A stretch of DNA of 64,000 nucleotides from Acidobacteriota bacterium (GTDB lineage Bacteria; Acidobacteriota; Terriglobia; Terriglobales; Acidobacteriaceae): assembly GCA_018268855.1 (NCBI GenBank), contig JAFDVR010000002.1:1-64000 (forward strand). The letters run 5' to 3'. The first letter of the stretch is position 1, and each line of letters opens with the position of its first letter. This document shows positions 43,406 through 52,386 of the stretch, in pieces. The notes below the pieces were generated by a model that saw only the letters and a list, made by a program, of their open reading frames with translations, made no database searches and was not told the DNA's origin. The position numbers and the translations under genes are program-made.

Positions 43406-46400
43406 ATGAATCCGGTCACGATCACTACGCTTACCTCAAATGCCGTCCAGCAGAACCTGAAATCGGATGGACTGGATACGCTTGGACTCACGACACTTGC
43501 ACTGTCTACCCGATGGTCGGATGCAACACCTGCTGCAACGGATTACAACTCCAACGAGCTCATCCTCGGTCTGGGGAGTGTGCGCGCGCCGTTTCGAGGC
43601 ATCCTGGAATTCTGCTTCACTCCGGCAAAAGCAACTCTGAAGACAGCACTCACCGATTCAGCAACCACGTTGGTCGTGGACGGAGGCGGGGATGCTTTCC
43701 CATCGCCTGTTGGCGGTCCAGTGATGTTGAGAGTTGCAACAGATTCTGGCGACAAGGTTGAGATACTGACATGCACCGCGCGCAGCGGCGATAGCTTTAC
43801 TGTTACGCGGGGCGCTCAGGAATCGAAGCCGCAGGCGTTCGATGCAGGAACACTCGTTGAGCTCCTGGTACCGATGAGCAATCGAACATCGCGATATCTC
43901 GATGCGAGTGGAGCGCCTCTCACTGGAACGTGTGCTGCTCTGCGTTTGCATCCAGCAGCCGTGTGGCGGCAGGAGACGCTGATTTCGCAGCGCTATGGAA
44001 TATCGGGCCAGGCGCCCATTCTTCCGGTCCCCATCACGATGGTGATCCGTAATGCAGAAGGTTACACTTCGGCACGATGGTATGAGCCAGACGAAGACTT
44101 CACCGGTCTCACAGGACCTATCTCGTTCCATGACAATCGCGGTTTGATCGTCGATCCCATCTATGTTGCATCCTTGTTTGCCGATCTTCAGGCATGGCAT
44201 GCCGGACTGACCGGAAAGACGTCTACATCGTCTCCAACAGGAGCAGGCGGAGTAGGATCGATTGCCGCGCTCGCAAGCGGGACCCTGCTCCATGTTGTGA
44301 CTCTGCATGGAGCACCATACCAGCCTGCGGTACCCGCAGCTACGCTGGTGACCAAGAATGGCAGCGGAACAGAAACAGGCACCGTGCCCGCGTCGGGACT
44401 GCTGACTCTAAACAGCGGCGACGGTGTGGAAGCGTCCACTACAGATGCAGGCAGGCTGAGGTGGGGGTGGGCCACAAACGGTGTTCTTGCCCGCACCAGA
44501 CTTGTGCCGCCTGCGCTACCTGGAACCGGATCACCGGCACCTTCGCTACCGCGCCAGTTCTATCGTGTTGCTGTCGTGGATACGGTATGGTCTCTGCTGG
44601 GAAATCGAACAACGACTCCCGCGCTGGGCGTTGAAGGGGATGACGGCTCCATTGCTTCCGATCTTTTACCTCAGGTACGGGACCAAGTGGTGATCAATCA
44701 CCTTGTGGATGGTCCCGATACACTCGCGGCCGCGGACACCGTGCTCACACGTGCGCAACAAAATATGGTGCTTGCGGTTTCGCCTGTGATCGATGGAGCG
44801 TTCACGGTGCCTACACAGGTTGGCGCAAATGCACACTGGCCGGCATTCCCCGCGCTGGCGGCAACTCCTCCGGGAACAAGCACCAGCTTTGCAACGCCAC
44901 CTGCTTCTCCTAAAGACGGCATCACTGCTGCATGGACCTCGGGGCAGGATGTCGTAGTCACAATTGCCGCGGACAAGGCACCGCACGGTGCACACGTACG
45001 CATTTATCCGCAGCAGTTCGTCACCCTTCCGGCGATCACCGCAGAGCCATCTTTTCTGCGTGGCGATGGTGGTGCAGCCATTGCCCAGGTTGGTCAACCG
45101 GCGGCGATATTGTTGCGCAATCCATTTCAACTTGCGCCGGCACAGCCAAAGCCTCCGTCAGCAAACCTCACAATGGACATTGTGATTGCGCCGCGTGTGG
45201 GCAACAGAAAGATGTGGGGAGCTGTGAGTGTGTCAGTCTCTGCCGGTCCCGCGTCTTTACCGGCTGACTCCTTCGCGGGAACCAATCCGCTGAGCGCGAT
45301 GCTGGGACAGTTTGAATCGGTTTCGCCGAGCCCGTATTTCGGGATTCCGGCAACGGTGACTCCGCCGGGTGCAGCACCCGGAGGGGTCACCGGTTTTGTT
45401 CGCTCGCTCGCTTCCGAGCAGGTACCGCGGCAAGGTCCACGACTGCCGTCTATGGCTCGATTTGAAACGGTCCTTACCACAGGCACCGGTGATGGCTCTG
45501 GTCCGCTGGCATGGGAAGCTGTGCTCACTGGAGGGTCGTGGGCGCGGGAGACACGGTCCGCAATGCACAGCAGCGGCAATCCAGGGAATCCTGCAGCGCA
45601 GGACCTGCATGCACCAGGCGTGCATGTAAGCGGTGCGCTGGCCTACGATCTTGCGCGGCATGCAATGCGGCGGGCGCAATCGATCATTCCTTTGCCCACC
45701 AGCCCAGGTGTAAGTCCCGGATGGCTTGTCGCGATGGACGGAAATAATTTCAATCCTCCATCGGATACCGTCGCAACGAACACCGGCATTGGCGCATTGT
45801 TGGAAACCGTGGCAGCCGACTGCGAGACGCCGGAACTCGCGCTTGTTCCGCAGCCTGCACCGGGCACGACGCTGCAATCTCTGGTGAACAGTCTTGCATC
45901 GGCGATCGGTGTGCCTGCGCCTGGATTCAGTGCCGGTAATGAAGCCCGCATGATTATCGAAGTGCGCCAGGAGATTGCAGCCTCTGCAAAGGGGCTGCGC
46001 GATAGTCTGTGGTCGCTCCGCCGTGCACTGGCTGAGGCCAGAGAGTTTATCTACATTGAGTCACCGCAGTTTGCACGCACGGCACGTCCAGAGGTCGATC
46101 CGGCACCGGCAAACCAGATTGATCTTGTTGATGTGATCGCAAAGAACCTGCACGACAACCCTAATCTGAAGGTGATCGTCTGCACTCCTCGCGGCTCAGA
46201 CTTCTCGCAAAGCTATAAGGCATGGTCAAGGCAGCATTATGCTGCGCGTGCTGAAGCTGTGAGCAACATTCTTTTCGAAGGCAAAGATCGCGTTGCGGTC
46301 TTCCATCCAGTCGGTTTTCCTGGACGCGACGCACATATCAAAACCACTACGGTTGTGGTGGACGATGTCTGGATGCTCACCGGCGCGACGCATTTCCGCA

Positions 46401-46765
46401 GACGGGGGATGACGTTTGACGGCTCTGCAGCCATTTCCTGTTTCGACCGAACATTGCAAGACGGTTACTCTGCTGCTGTTCGCAATCATCGCCGCAACCT
46501 TATGGCGGCGAAGCTGGGCATTGCTGCGCCTGGGACTCTCTCCCCTTCAGCAGAATGGCTGCGCCTCGGCCATGGAGAGTCCGCATTTCAACTCGTAATC
46601 GACTGGCTTGCGCAAGGTGGCCTTGGGGCAATTCTTCCGTTGTGGCCAGGACCTTCAGATTCCAGCGTCCTCCCTGCTTCCGATCGTCTGGCCGATCCGG
46701 ACGGAACCTCTGCTGATAAATATCTGGCCCTCTTTGGAAGCATAATCGCCGAGCTTGGAGATTGA
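43406..46765 (+). CDS. Large protein with phage-tail-like beta module and phospholipase-D-like C-terminus
   Basis: A 1119-residue protein whose ATG is 8 bases after the previous stop, behind TAGGAC. There is no signal peptide. Residues about 87-156 (TTLVVDGGG, DKVEILTCTARSGDSFTVTR, DAGTLVELLVP) resemble short beta modules found in phage tail and fibre proteins. The middle is Gly/Pro/Thr-rich. From about 865 it resembles the phospholipase D superfamily: AREFIYIESPQF (about 881), then His977-Ile-Lys979 with Asp986, then TGATHFRRRGMTFDGSA. The spacing from Lys to Asp is two residues longer than in the standard motif, and Asn of the GSxN part is His. No first HKD motif was found. It may be a degenerate or half-site enzyme that dimerises, or a non-enzymatic relative. 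Confidence 0.82.
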   Translation: MNPVTITTLTSNAVQQNLKSDGLDTLGLTTLALSTRWSDATPAATDYNSNELILGLGSVRAPFRGILEFCFTPAKATLKTALTDSATTLVVDGGGDAFPSPVGGPVMLRVATDSGDKVEILTCTARSGDSFTVTRGAQESKPQAFDAGTLVELLVPMSNRTSRYLDASGAPLTGTCAALRLHPAAVWRQETLISQRYGISGQAPILPVPITMVIRNAEGYTSARWYEPDEDFTGLTGPISFHDNRGLIVDPIYVASLFADLQAWHAGLTGKTSTSSPTGAGGVGSIAALASGTLLHVVTLHGAPYQPAVPAATLVTKNGSGTETGTVPASGLLTLNSGDGVEASTTDAGRLRWGWATNGVLARTRLVPPALPGTGSPAPSLPRQFYRVAVVDTVWSLLGNRTTTPALGVEGDDGSIASDLLPQVRDQVVINHLVDGPDTLAAADTVLTRAQQNMVLAVSPVIDGAFTVPTQVGANAHWPAFPALAATPPGTSTSFATPPASPKDGITAAWTSGQDVVVTIAADKAPHGAHVRIYPQQFVTLPAITAEPSFLRGDGGAAIAQVGQPAAILLRNPFQLAPAQPKPPSANLTMDIVIAPRVGNRKMWGAVSVSVSAGPASLPADSFAGTNPLSAMLGQFESVSPSPYFGIPATVTPPGAAPGGVTGFVRSLASEQVPRQGPRLPSMARFETVLTTGTGDGSGPLAWEAVLTGGSWARETRSAMHSSGNPGNPAAQDLHAPGVHVSGALAYDLARHAMRRAQSIIPLPTSPGVSPGWLVAMDGNNFNPPSDTVATNTGIGALLETVAADCETPELALVPQPAPGTTLQSLVNSLASAIGVPAPGFSAGNEARMIIEVRQEIAASAKGLRDSLWSLRRALAEAREFIYIESPQFARTARPEVDPAPANQIDLVDVIAKNLHDNPNLKVIVCTPRGSDFSQSYKAWSRQHYAARAEAVSNILFEGKDRVAVFHPVGFPGRDAHIKTTTVVVDDVWMLTGATHFRRRGMTFDGSAAISCFDRTLQDGYSAAVRNHRRNLMAAKLGIAAPGTLSPSAEWLRLGHGESAFQLVIDWLAQGGLGAILPLWPGPSDSSVLPASDRLADPDGTSADKYLALFGSIIAELGD

Positions 46766-46851
46766 AGACCGGACACTTCGCGCGGCAGGTTGCAATGCGC
46801 TTGTCATGGTTATGAGTGCGATGCGCTGCACCTTACCATCAGGCTTGTATG

Positions 46852-49194
46852 TCACACGTTCTCCGGCCATGCGTGTCTGGGGTAGCGGCGCATCAACTCC
46901 TTGCGCACTTGCGGATAGAGGCGCGTCCAGAACCCTGCAAGATCAGTCGTGGTCTGCACTGCCCGCCTATTGGGCGCCAGCAGGTGGACAACGACCGGAG
47001 TTTGTTCCGGGCCAATACGCGGCGTCTCATGCATGCCGAAAAAATCCTGCAGGCGGGAAGCAATCCATGGTGGTTTGCCATGTTCATAGTGCACCTTCGT
47101 CTGGCGGCCACCTTGCAAACGAATTGTGGACGGTGCAAGTTCGTGCAAACGCCGTGAATCGGCGGACGTTTCCAGGGCCGGAACCAGCTGGACTGCTTCT
47201 GAGCGAAACTCCGCAAAGCTGCGCAAACCATAACAGAGGCCGCGCACCACACCGGCAATGTCCGGTTCACCAAGCTTTGCAAATGCAAACCGCTCTTTCA
47301 AATTATTAAGCACATCGGGGTCAACAAACTGCTCCAGATTTTCAAGCACCTTCTGCGCAAGCAACTCTGCCGCTGCTTCAGGATCGGGAGACGCATCGTG
47401 CCACTCCTGTAGGACGAGTTGCTCATACAGCAGTGCCGTTACGCTCTCCACACGATCTGCGCCCTTGTTCCAGGTGAGCGTAGATTGCTCACGCACACGA
47501 TCAGGAAAAAGTTCGATAAGCCAGTCAGGTTCGATGCGGGAAATCATGCGGACGAGAGGCTGAGGCTTGTCGTTACGATCTTCAGCATCCAGCGCAACCA
47601 GGAATTCGTATGAAGGAACGCTGCCCGCCAGTTCTGCCGAAATACCATTTGCAAGCAGAAGCTGATTTCCCGTTTTGCGTCGCGCAACGCGGTCCGGAAA
47701 TCCGCACAGAATCGATAACAGCAGGGCATCCTCATCATGCGTAGCCTGCCTGCCGATGCGGGCGATTCGTCGAAGCTGAGAGGCATGCTGCTGTGTTCGT
47801 GAATCCAGACCTGCATCCATCGCTTCCAGCAGATCCGTATGTGGTGAGCGAGCGCCGGATCCGAGCAAGGCCATTGCGCGGCACCCTGCTTCGCCCACAC
47901 CGCGCTGGATAGATTCCATCAGAACGCGAGCCAGGCGAGGTGGAAGGGGAAAACGCGCGAGTTCGCGGGCATTGGTCCCATGCGCATGCAGCGAATCGAG
48001 CAGCGACTCGGCATGTTTGACCGCGTTCTCCGGCGGCGTATCGAGCCACTCCAGTTCTGCAATGTGTTCCACGCCCATGGAACGCAAGGTGAGGCAAAGC
48101 TGCGAGAGATCGCTACGGACAATCTCCGGCGCATCGTAGTCGGCCCTGTGCGCAAAATCTTCTTCCGGATAAAGGCGTATCACGCGTCCTGGCGCTGTTC
48201 TGCCTGCACGCCCAGCCCGCTGCTTCGCAGATGCCTTGCTGATACGCCCAATGTGCAACGATGGAAGCCCTGTCCATGGTGAGTGCGTCGCCGTCCGGGC
48301 CAACCCGCTGTCGATTACAGCGGTGACACCTTCCACTGTGAGTGAACTCTCGGCCACATTTGTTGCGAGGATCAGTTTCTGCTGTTGTGAAGGCGCAACG
48401 GCGAGGTCCTGTTCAGCGGAGCTTAGATCGCCATGCAGAGGAAGCATAAGCAATCCCGCGCGCTCGGCAACTGGTTCGCACGTCCGCATAGCGCGGCGAA
48501 TCTCTGCCGCTCCCGGAAGAAATGCGAGTATGTGCCCCTGTTCTCCTTCGCGCAACAGAAGCTCCACCGCACTGCGCACCTGCATGTCGAGTGGCTGAGG
48601 AGAATATGGCAGATGCGTAATGGTGATAGGAAAGGTCCGTCCTTCTGAACGTAGAACAGGGCAGTGGTTCAGATACTCCGCAATCGGCGCAGCCTCAAGC
48701 GTTGCAGACATAACAAGAATGCGAAGTCCCGGACGCCTTGCTTGCAATCGCCTCAGCAATGCGAGCGCAAGATCGCTATCCAGGTGCCGCTCGTGAAATT
48801 CGTCGAGTACAACAGCATCGACGCCCTTGAGGTCCGGATCGGAGAGAAGGCGTCGCGTCAGCACACCTTCTGTGACAAAGCGCAAACGCGTATTCGGACC
48901 GGCAACTTCGTCGAAGCGGACCTGATAGCCAACGGTTTGTCCCGGCTGTTCTCCTAATTCAAAGGCGACTCTTCGCGCTGACATCCGCGCGGCGATTCTG
49001 CGCGGCTCCAGAACGATAATCTCTCCGTCTACAATCTTGAGAAGCGCAGGCGGTATGCGTGTGGTTTTACCTGCACCGGGAGCAGCCTCCACTACGAGGT
49101 TGGCAGTGCTTCGAAGCGCCGCTGTAATTTCGGGCAGAAGCGTATCGACAGGCAGCGCAGGTGCTTTGATCGCGGATGTATTTGTTTCAGGCAC
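46852..49194 (-). CDS. hrpB: ATP-dependent helicase HrpB
   Basis: A 780-residue DEAH/RHA-type helicase. Walker A is APGAGKTT (about 39-46). The Walker B variant is DEFHER, typical of HrpB. MSATLEA (motif III), RAGRAGRTAPGRV (motif VI region) and the C-terminal HrpB domain, with PPRLARVL, ALLGSGARSPHTDLL and a WPE ending, are all in place. The length is near the usual 800 or so. HrpB is linked to RNA processing, but its physiological role is poorly defined. It converges on the giant operon with 86 bases between stops and is divergent from tex with 102 bases between starts. Confidence 0.94.
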   Translation of the reverse strand: MPETNTSAIKAPALPVDTLLPEITAALRSTANLVVEAAPGAGKTTRIPPALLKIVDGEIIVLEPRRIAARMSARRVAFELGEQPGQTVGYQVRFDEVAGPNTRLRFVTEGVLTRRLLSDPDLKGVDAVVLDEFHERHLDSDLALALLRRLQARRPGLRILVMSATLEAAPIAEYLNHCPVLRSEGRTFPITITHLPYSPQPLDMQVRSAVELLLREGEQGHILAFLPGAAEIRRAMRTCEPVAERAGLLMLPLHGDLSSAEQDLAVAPSQQQKLILATNVAESSLTVEGVTAVIDSGLARTATHSPWTGLPSLHIGRISKASAKQRAGRAGRTAPGRVIRLYPEEDFAHRADYDAPEIVRSDLSQLCLTLRSMGVEHIAELEWLDTPPENAVKHAESLLDSLHAHGTNARELARFPLPPRLARVLMESIQRGVGEAGCRAMALLGSGARSPHTDLLEAMDAGLDSRTQQHASQLRRIARIGRQATHDEDALLLSILCGFPDRVARRKTGNQLLLANGISAELAGSVPSYEFLVALDAEDRNDKPQPLVRMISRIEPDWLIELFPDRVREQSTLTWNKGADRVESVTALLYEQLVLQEWHDASPDPEAAAELLAQKVLENLEQFVDPDVLNNLKERFAFAKLGEPDIAGVVRGLCYGLRSFAEFRSEAVQLVPALETSADSRRLHELAPSTIRLQGGRQTKVHYEHGKPPWIASRLQDFFGMHETPRIGPEQTPVVVHLLAPNRRAVQTTTDLAGFWTRLYPQVRKELMRRYPRHAWPENV

Positions 49195-49296
49195 GCACCT
49201 CTATTCTCGCGCAGGCGGTGGGGAAGTCCTGTCACGAATGTGACGTTGCGCCTGCCCCGTTTTCCTCGTCAGAAGCGGCTACGATGTTTCTAGAAC

Positions 49297-51558
49297 ATGG
49301 CTGACGTAATTTCTCTCGACCCGCAGATACTCCTTCACATCTCCACTACGCTCAACCTTCCACTCGCTGGTATCCGTTCTGTGATGGGCCTGCTCGATGA
49401 AGGCTCTACAGTTCCTTTTATCGCGCGATATCGCAAAGAGGCGACCGGCAATCTGGATGAGGTGCAGATTAGAGACATTGAGCAGAAGATTTTGTACTTT
49501 CGCGATCTGCTTTCGCGGCGCGAATCCATCCTTGGCTCGATTGCGGAGCAGGGCAAGCTCACGGACGAGTTGAAGACGCGCATTCTGCAAACGCTCGACC
49601 GTAGCGAACTGGAAGATCTGTATCTGCCATATAAGCCGAAGCGGCGCACCAAGGCGACCATCGCCCGCGAACAGGGGCTTGAACCTTTGGCGCTGTACAT
49701 GTGGAACCAGGAGCGTACGGAGACGGACCTGATTACGCTTGCGCAGTCGCTGATCGATCCGGCAAAAGAAGTTGCCAGCGTTGAAGATGCCCTGCAGGGC
49801 GCGCGTTACATCGTGGCGGAACTCATCAGCGAAGATGCCGAGGTGCGCAAAACCGTTCGCCACCTGATGTTTGAAGAAGGTGTGATTGTCTCCCGCAAAT
49901 GCTTCGATGCGAAGGACGAGCAGGAGAAGTTCAAAATGTACTACGACTACCGTGAACCGGCGAAGACGATTCCTTCCCATCGCATGCTTGCGGTCCGGCG
50001 CGGTGAATCGGAGAACGTACTGTACTGGCTAATGGAATTGGATGAGCAGCGTGTTCTCAGCCTGATTTGTTCCCGCGTTTTACGGCACAATGGCGACTGG
50101 ACGGCGCATCTGAATCTCGCTGTTGAAGACTGCTGGAAGCGTCTGCTCAATTCGTCGATACAGGGAGAGTTGAGGCTTGAACTCAAGAGGCGTTCGGATA
50201 CGGACGCCATCCAGGTGTTTCGCGATAATTTGCAAAATCTTCTGTTAGCTGCGCCTGCAGGACCCATCGGTGTGCTTGGTATCGACCCCGGGCTGCGTAC
50301 AGGTTGCAAAATAGCCATTGTGGATGAGACAGGCAAGTTTCTTGCACATGATGTCATCTATCCGCACACGGGACGCGAGCGCGAAGCAAGCCAGAAACTC
50401 GCAGCGCTCATGCAGGGGCACAATGTGCGCGCCATCGCTATCGGCAACGGAACAGCATCGCGCGAAACGGATACCTTCGTGCGCGATTTTCTGAGTGAAC
50501 ACACACTAAGCGACATCTTTCGCGTGACAGTGTCGGAGGCAGGTGCAAGCGTGTATTCGGCTTCTGAGCTGGCGCGCCAGGAGTTTCCGGACCTGGATTT
50601 GACAGTGCGTGGAGCAATCTCCATCGCCCGGCGTTTGCAGGACCCTCTCTCGGAACTGGTGAAGATCGATCCCAAGTCCATCGGGGTGGGTCAGTATCAG
50701 CACGACGTAGATCAACGCCAGCTTCAGCAGTCTCTGGAAGCGACGATCGAAAGCTGCGTGAACCGTGTCGGTGTCGATCTCAACACTGCGTCCTGGGCAC
50801 TGCTCCGCTATGTAGCCGGCATCTCTGAACGTATTGCGTTGAACATCGTCGCGTATCGCGATACGCATGGACGATTCAACACACGCACAGAACTGCATGA
50901 GGTACCTGGCATCGGGCCCAAAACGTTTGAGCAGGCAGCAGGGTTTCTGCGTATCCGCAACGGGGGTCAACTGCTGGATAGCACGGCGGTCCACCCGGAG
51001 TCGTATCCGTTGGTGGAGCAGATTGCGAACTCGCTCGGTACTCCAATTTCAGAACTCATTCGCAATCCGCAACTGCTGAACAAACTGAACAAGAGCGATT
51101 TCTCCGCAGGCAGTTACACGCTCGAAGACATTCTTAATGAACTGCGCAAACCGGGCCGCGACCCACGTGACACCTTTGTGGCCCCTTCGTTCCATGAGGC
51201 TGTGCGTGAAATTGATGATCTCAATCCCGGCATGGTGCTGGAAGGGGTTGTTACCAACGTGGCTAAGTTCGGTGCCTTTGTAGACATCGGCGTACATCAG
51301 GATGGTCTGGTGCATATCTCCGAGATATCGAACCGGTTTATCAAAGAGCCATCCGAAGTGCTGAAGGCCGGTCAGATTGTGAAGGTAAAGGTGCTTACTG
51401 CGGACACAAAGACCAAACGCATCTCGCTTTCCATCAAGGCCCTCCAGGAGAACACGGAGCGCAAACCGAAGAGCACTCCTCGCACCGCTCCTCCGCTTTC
51501 CATGGAGGACAAGCTTTCTTCCCTTTCAAAGAAATGGAAGGTGAGCACCACCACCTGA
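49297..51558 (+). CDS. tex: Transcription accessory protein Tex
   Basis: A 753-residue Tex protein. The N-terminal helical domain has VPFIARYRKEATGNLDE and LYLPYKPKRRTKA, both family signatures. A YqgF-like RNase H fold begins at GIDPGLRTGCKIA (about 329). Helix-hairpin-helix motifs at about 510-570 include NTASWALLRYVAGI and FNTRTELHEVPGIGPKTF. A C-terminal S1 RNA-binding domain (about 640-710; GVVTNVAKFGAFVDIG, DGLVHISEIS) ends the core. Tex binds nucleic acids and affects transcription. No strong ribosome site precedes the ATG. Confidence 0.95.
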   Translation: MADVISLDPQILLHISTTLNLPLAGIRSVMGLLDEGSTVPFIARYRKEATGNLDEVQIRDIEQKILYFRDLLSRRESILGSIAEQGKLTDELKTRILQTLDRSELEDLYLPYKPKRRTKATIAREQGLEPLALYMWNQERTETDLITLAQSLIDPAKEVASVEDALQGARYIVAELISEDAEVRKTVRHLMFEEGVIVSRKCFDAKDEQEKFKMYYDYREPAKTIPSHRMLAVRRGESENVLYWLMELDEQRVLSLICSRVLRHNGDWTAHLNLAVEDCWKRLLNSSIQGELRLELKRRSDTDAIQVFRDNLQNLLLAAPAGPIGVLGIDPGLRTGCKIAIVDETGKFLAHDVIYPHTGREREASQKLAALMQGHNVRAIAIGNGTASRETDTFVRDFLSEHTLSDIFRVTVSEAGASVYSASELARQEFPDLDLTVRGAISIARRLQDPLSELVKIDPKSIGVGQYQHDVDQRQLQQSLEATIESCVNRVGVDLNTASWALLRYVAGISERIALNIVAYRDTHGRFNTRTELHEVPGIGPKTFEQAAGFLRIRNGGQLLDSTAVHPESYPLVEQIANSLGTPISELIRNPQLLNKLNKSDFSAGSYTLEDILNELRKPGRDPRDTFVAPSFHEAVREIDDLNPGMVLEGVVTNVAKFGAFVDIGVHQDGLVHISEISNRFIKEPSEVLKAGQIVKVKVLTADTKTKRISLSIKALQENTERKPKSTPRTAPPLSMEDKLSSLSKKWKVSTTT

Positions 51559-51661
51559 ACTATGGGAGTGGCACGACCATTTCTTATGAGAATGTGCTGC
51601 TCGCTACCTGATAGGCAATTTTCTTCCCAATCCGAGGCTTTTCTCCGGAAGAGGAAAAGTA

Positions 51662-52174
51662 TTACCCTCGATTTTGAGCGATTTTCCGGACTCTCCTGGC
51701 ATGTGGGTAACTGGTCCGTACGTGCCGTTGCGCTCCCCGGCAGTAGCTGGCTGCATGCTTTTCGGGCTGAAAGACCTGTGCCGGAAAGATGCTGTTTCTG
51801 CTGTATCGTCTGATCTCGTCCAGGATTTGCAGAGGTTCCATCGGCTTCTGCAGGACGGGAAACGGACGAACAGCCTGTGGGAAGGTCTCACGGACAGTGC
51901 GTTCCAGGTCTATTCCTGCAGTCATTAACACCACTTCCACAGAGTACAGCTCCCGCAAAGCCATGCTGCACAGCAGTGCATTGCGTGCATCCCGGGCTGT
52001 ATCCATCAATACCAGGTTCGGCTTGACCGCCTGTGCCAACTGCATGGCGCCATAGGGGCCATTGCAGGTTAGAGCCTGAAACTCCGAGCGGCAACCATTC
52101 AGAATCTGGGCGATTGTGGAAGCGATTGCGGGATTTTCATCGACTACAAAGATAGTGGTCATATGTATGCTCAT
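51662..52174 (-). CDS. Stand-alone receiver-domain response regulator with basic tail
   Basis: A 170-residue protein from the ATG at 52174 (MSIHMTTIF); the ATG at 52162 is equally possible, and neither has a clear ribosome site. Residues about 5-120 form a CheY-like receiver. The acidic pocket is at Asp12/Glu13 (VVDEN), the phosphoacceptor is Asp58 (LVLMDTARD), Thr85 lies in VVLMTAG, and Lys110 in VLQKPMEP. The remaining 50 residues are basic and Ser/Arg/His-rich, with no known output domain. It is divergent from the GAF-HisKA gene with 212 bases between starts, so the two may work together in phosphotransfer. Confidence 0.78.
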   Translation of the reverse strand: MSIHMTTIFVVDENPAIASTIAQILNGCRSEFQALTCNGPYGAMQLAQAVKPNLVLMDTARDARNALLCSMALRELYSVEVVLMTAGIDLERTVRETFPQAVRPFPVLQKPMEPLQILDEIRRYSRNSIFPAQVFQPEKHAASYCRGAQRHVRTSYPHARRVRKIAQNRG

Positions 52175-52281
52175 CGGCAGATAAGGCCGTTTCTTTATTG
52201 AGCGGGATAGCGATACCGGATTGAATCCCTCAATGTATGTACCTCCACTCCCTAAATGAGGAAGAGAAAACGAGATCCCAT

Positions 52282-52298
52282 TTGGCAATCAAGTTGCT
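52282..52298 (+). promoter_or_regulatory. Possible sigma-54 (-24/-12) promoter
   Basis: TTGGCAATCAAGTTGCT has GG at 52284-52285 and GC at 52296-52297, separated by exactly 10 bases as in RpoN promoters, with TTGGCA and TTGC elements. It points at the GAF-HisKA gene starting at 52387. No enhancer-binding protein gene or UAS was identified nearby. Confidence 0.45.
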
Positions 52299-52386
52299 TT
52301 ATCAAGTCCATATGAGCAGTCAAATCGCGCTAATTTACGTCTTGAACAGGTAAAAATCGGCATTTTAAGACGTCCCGAGCGGCTCG

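Noticed and set aside
32618..46765. Contractile tail, tailocin or type VI cluster
   Set aside because: No sheath, tube, baseplate, spike or ClpV-like gene is present; only one short module looks phage-like.
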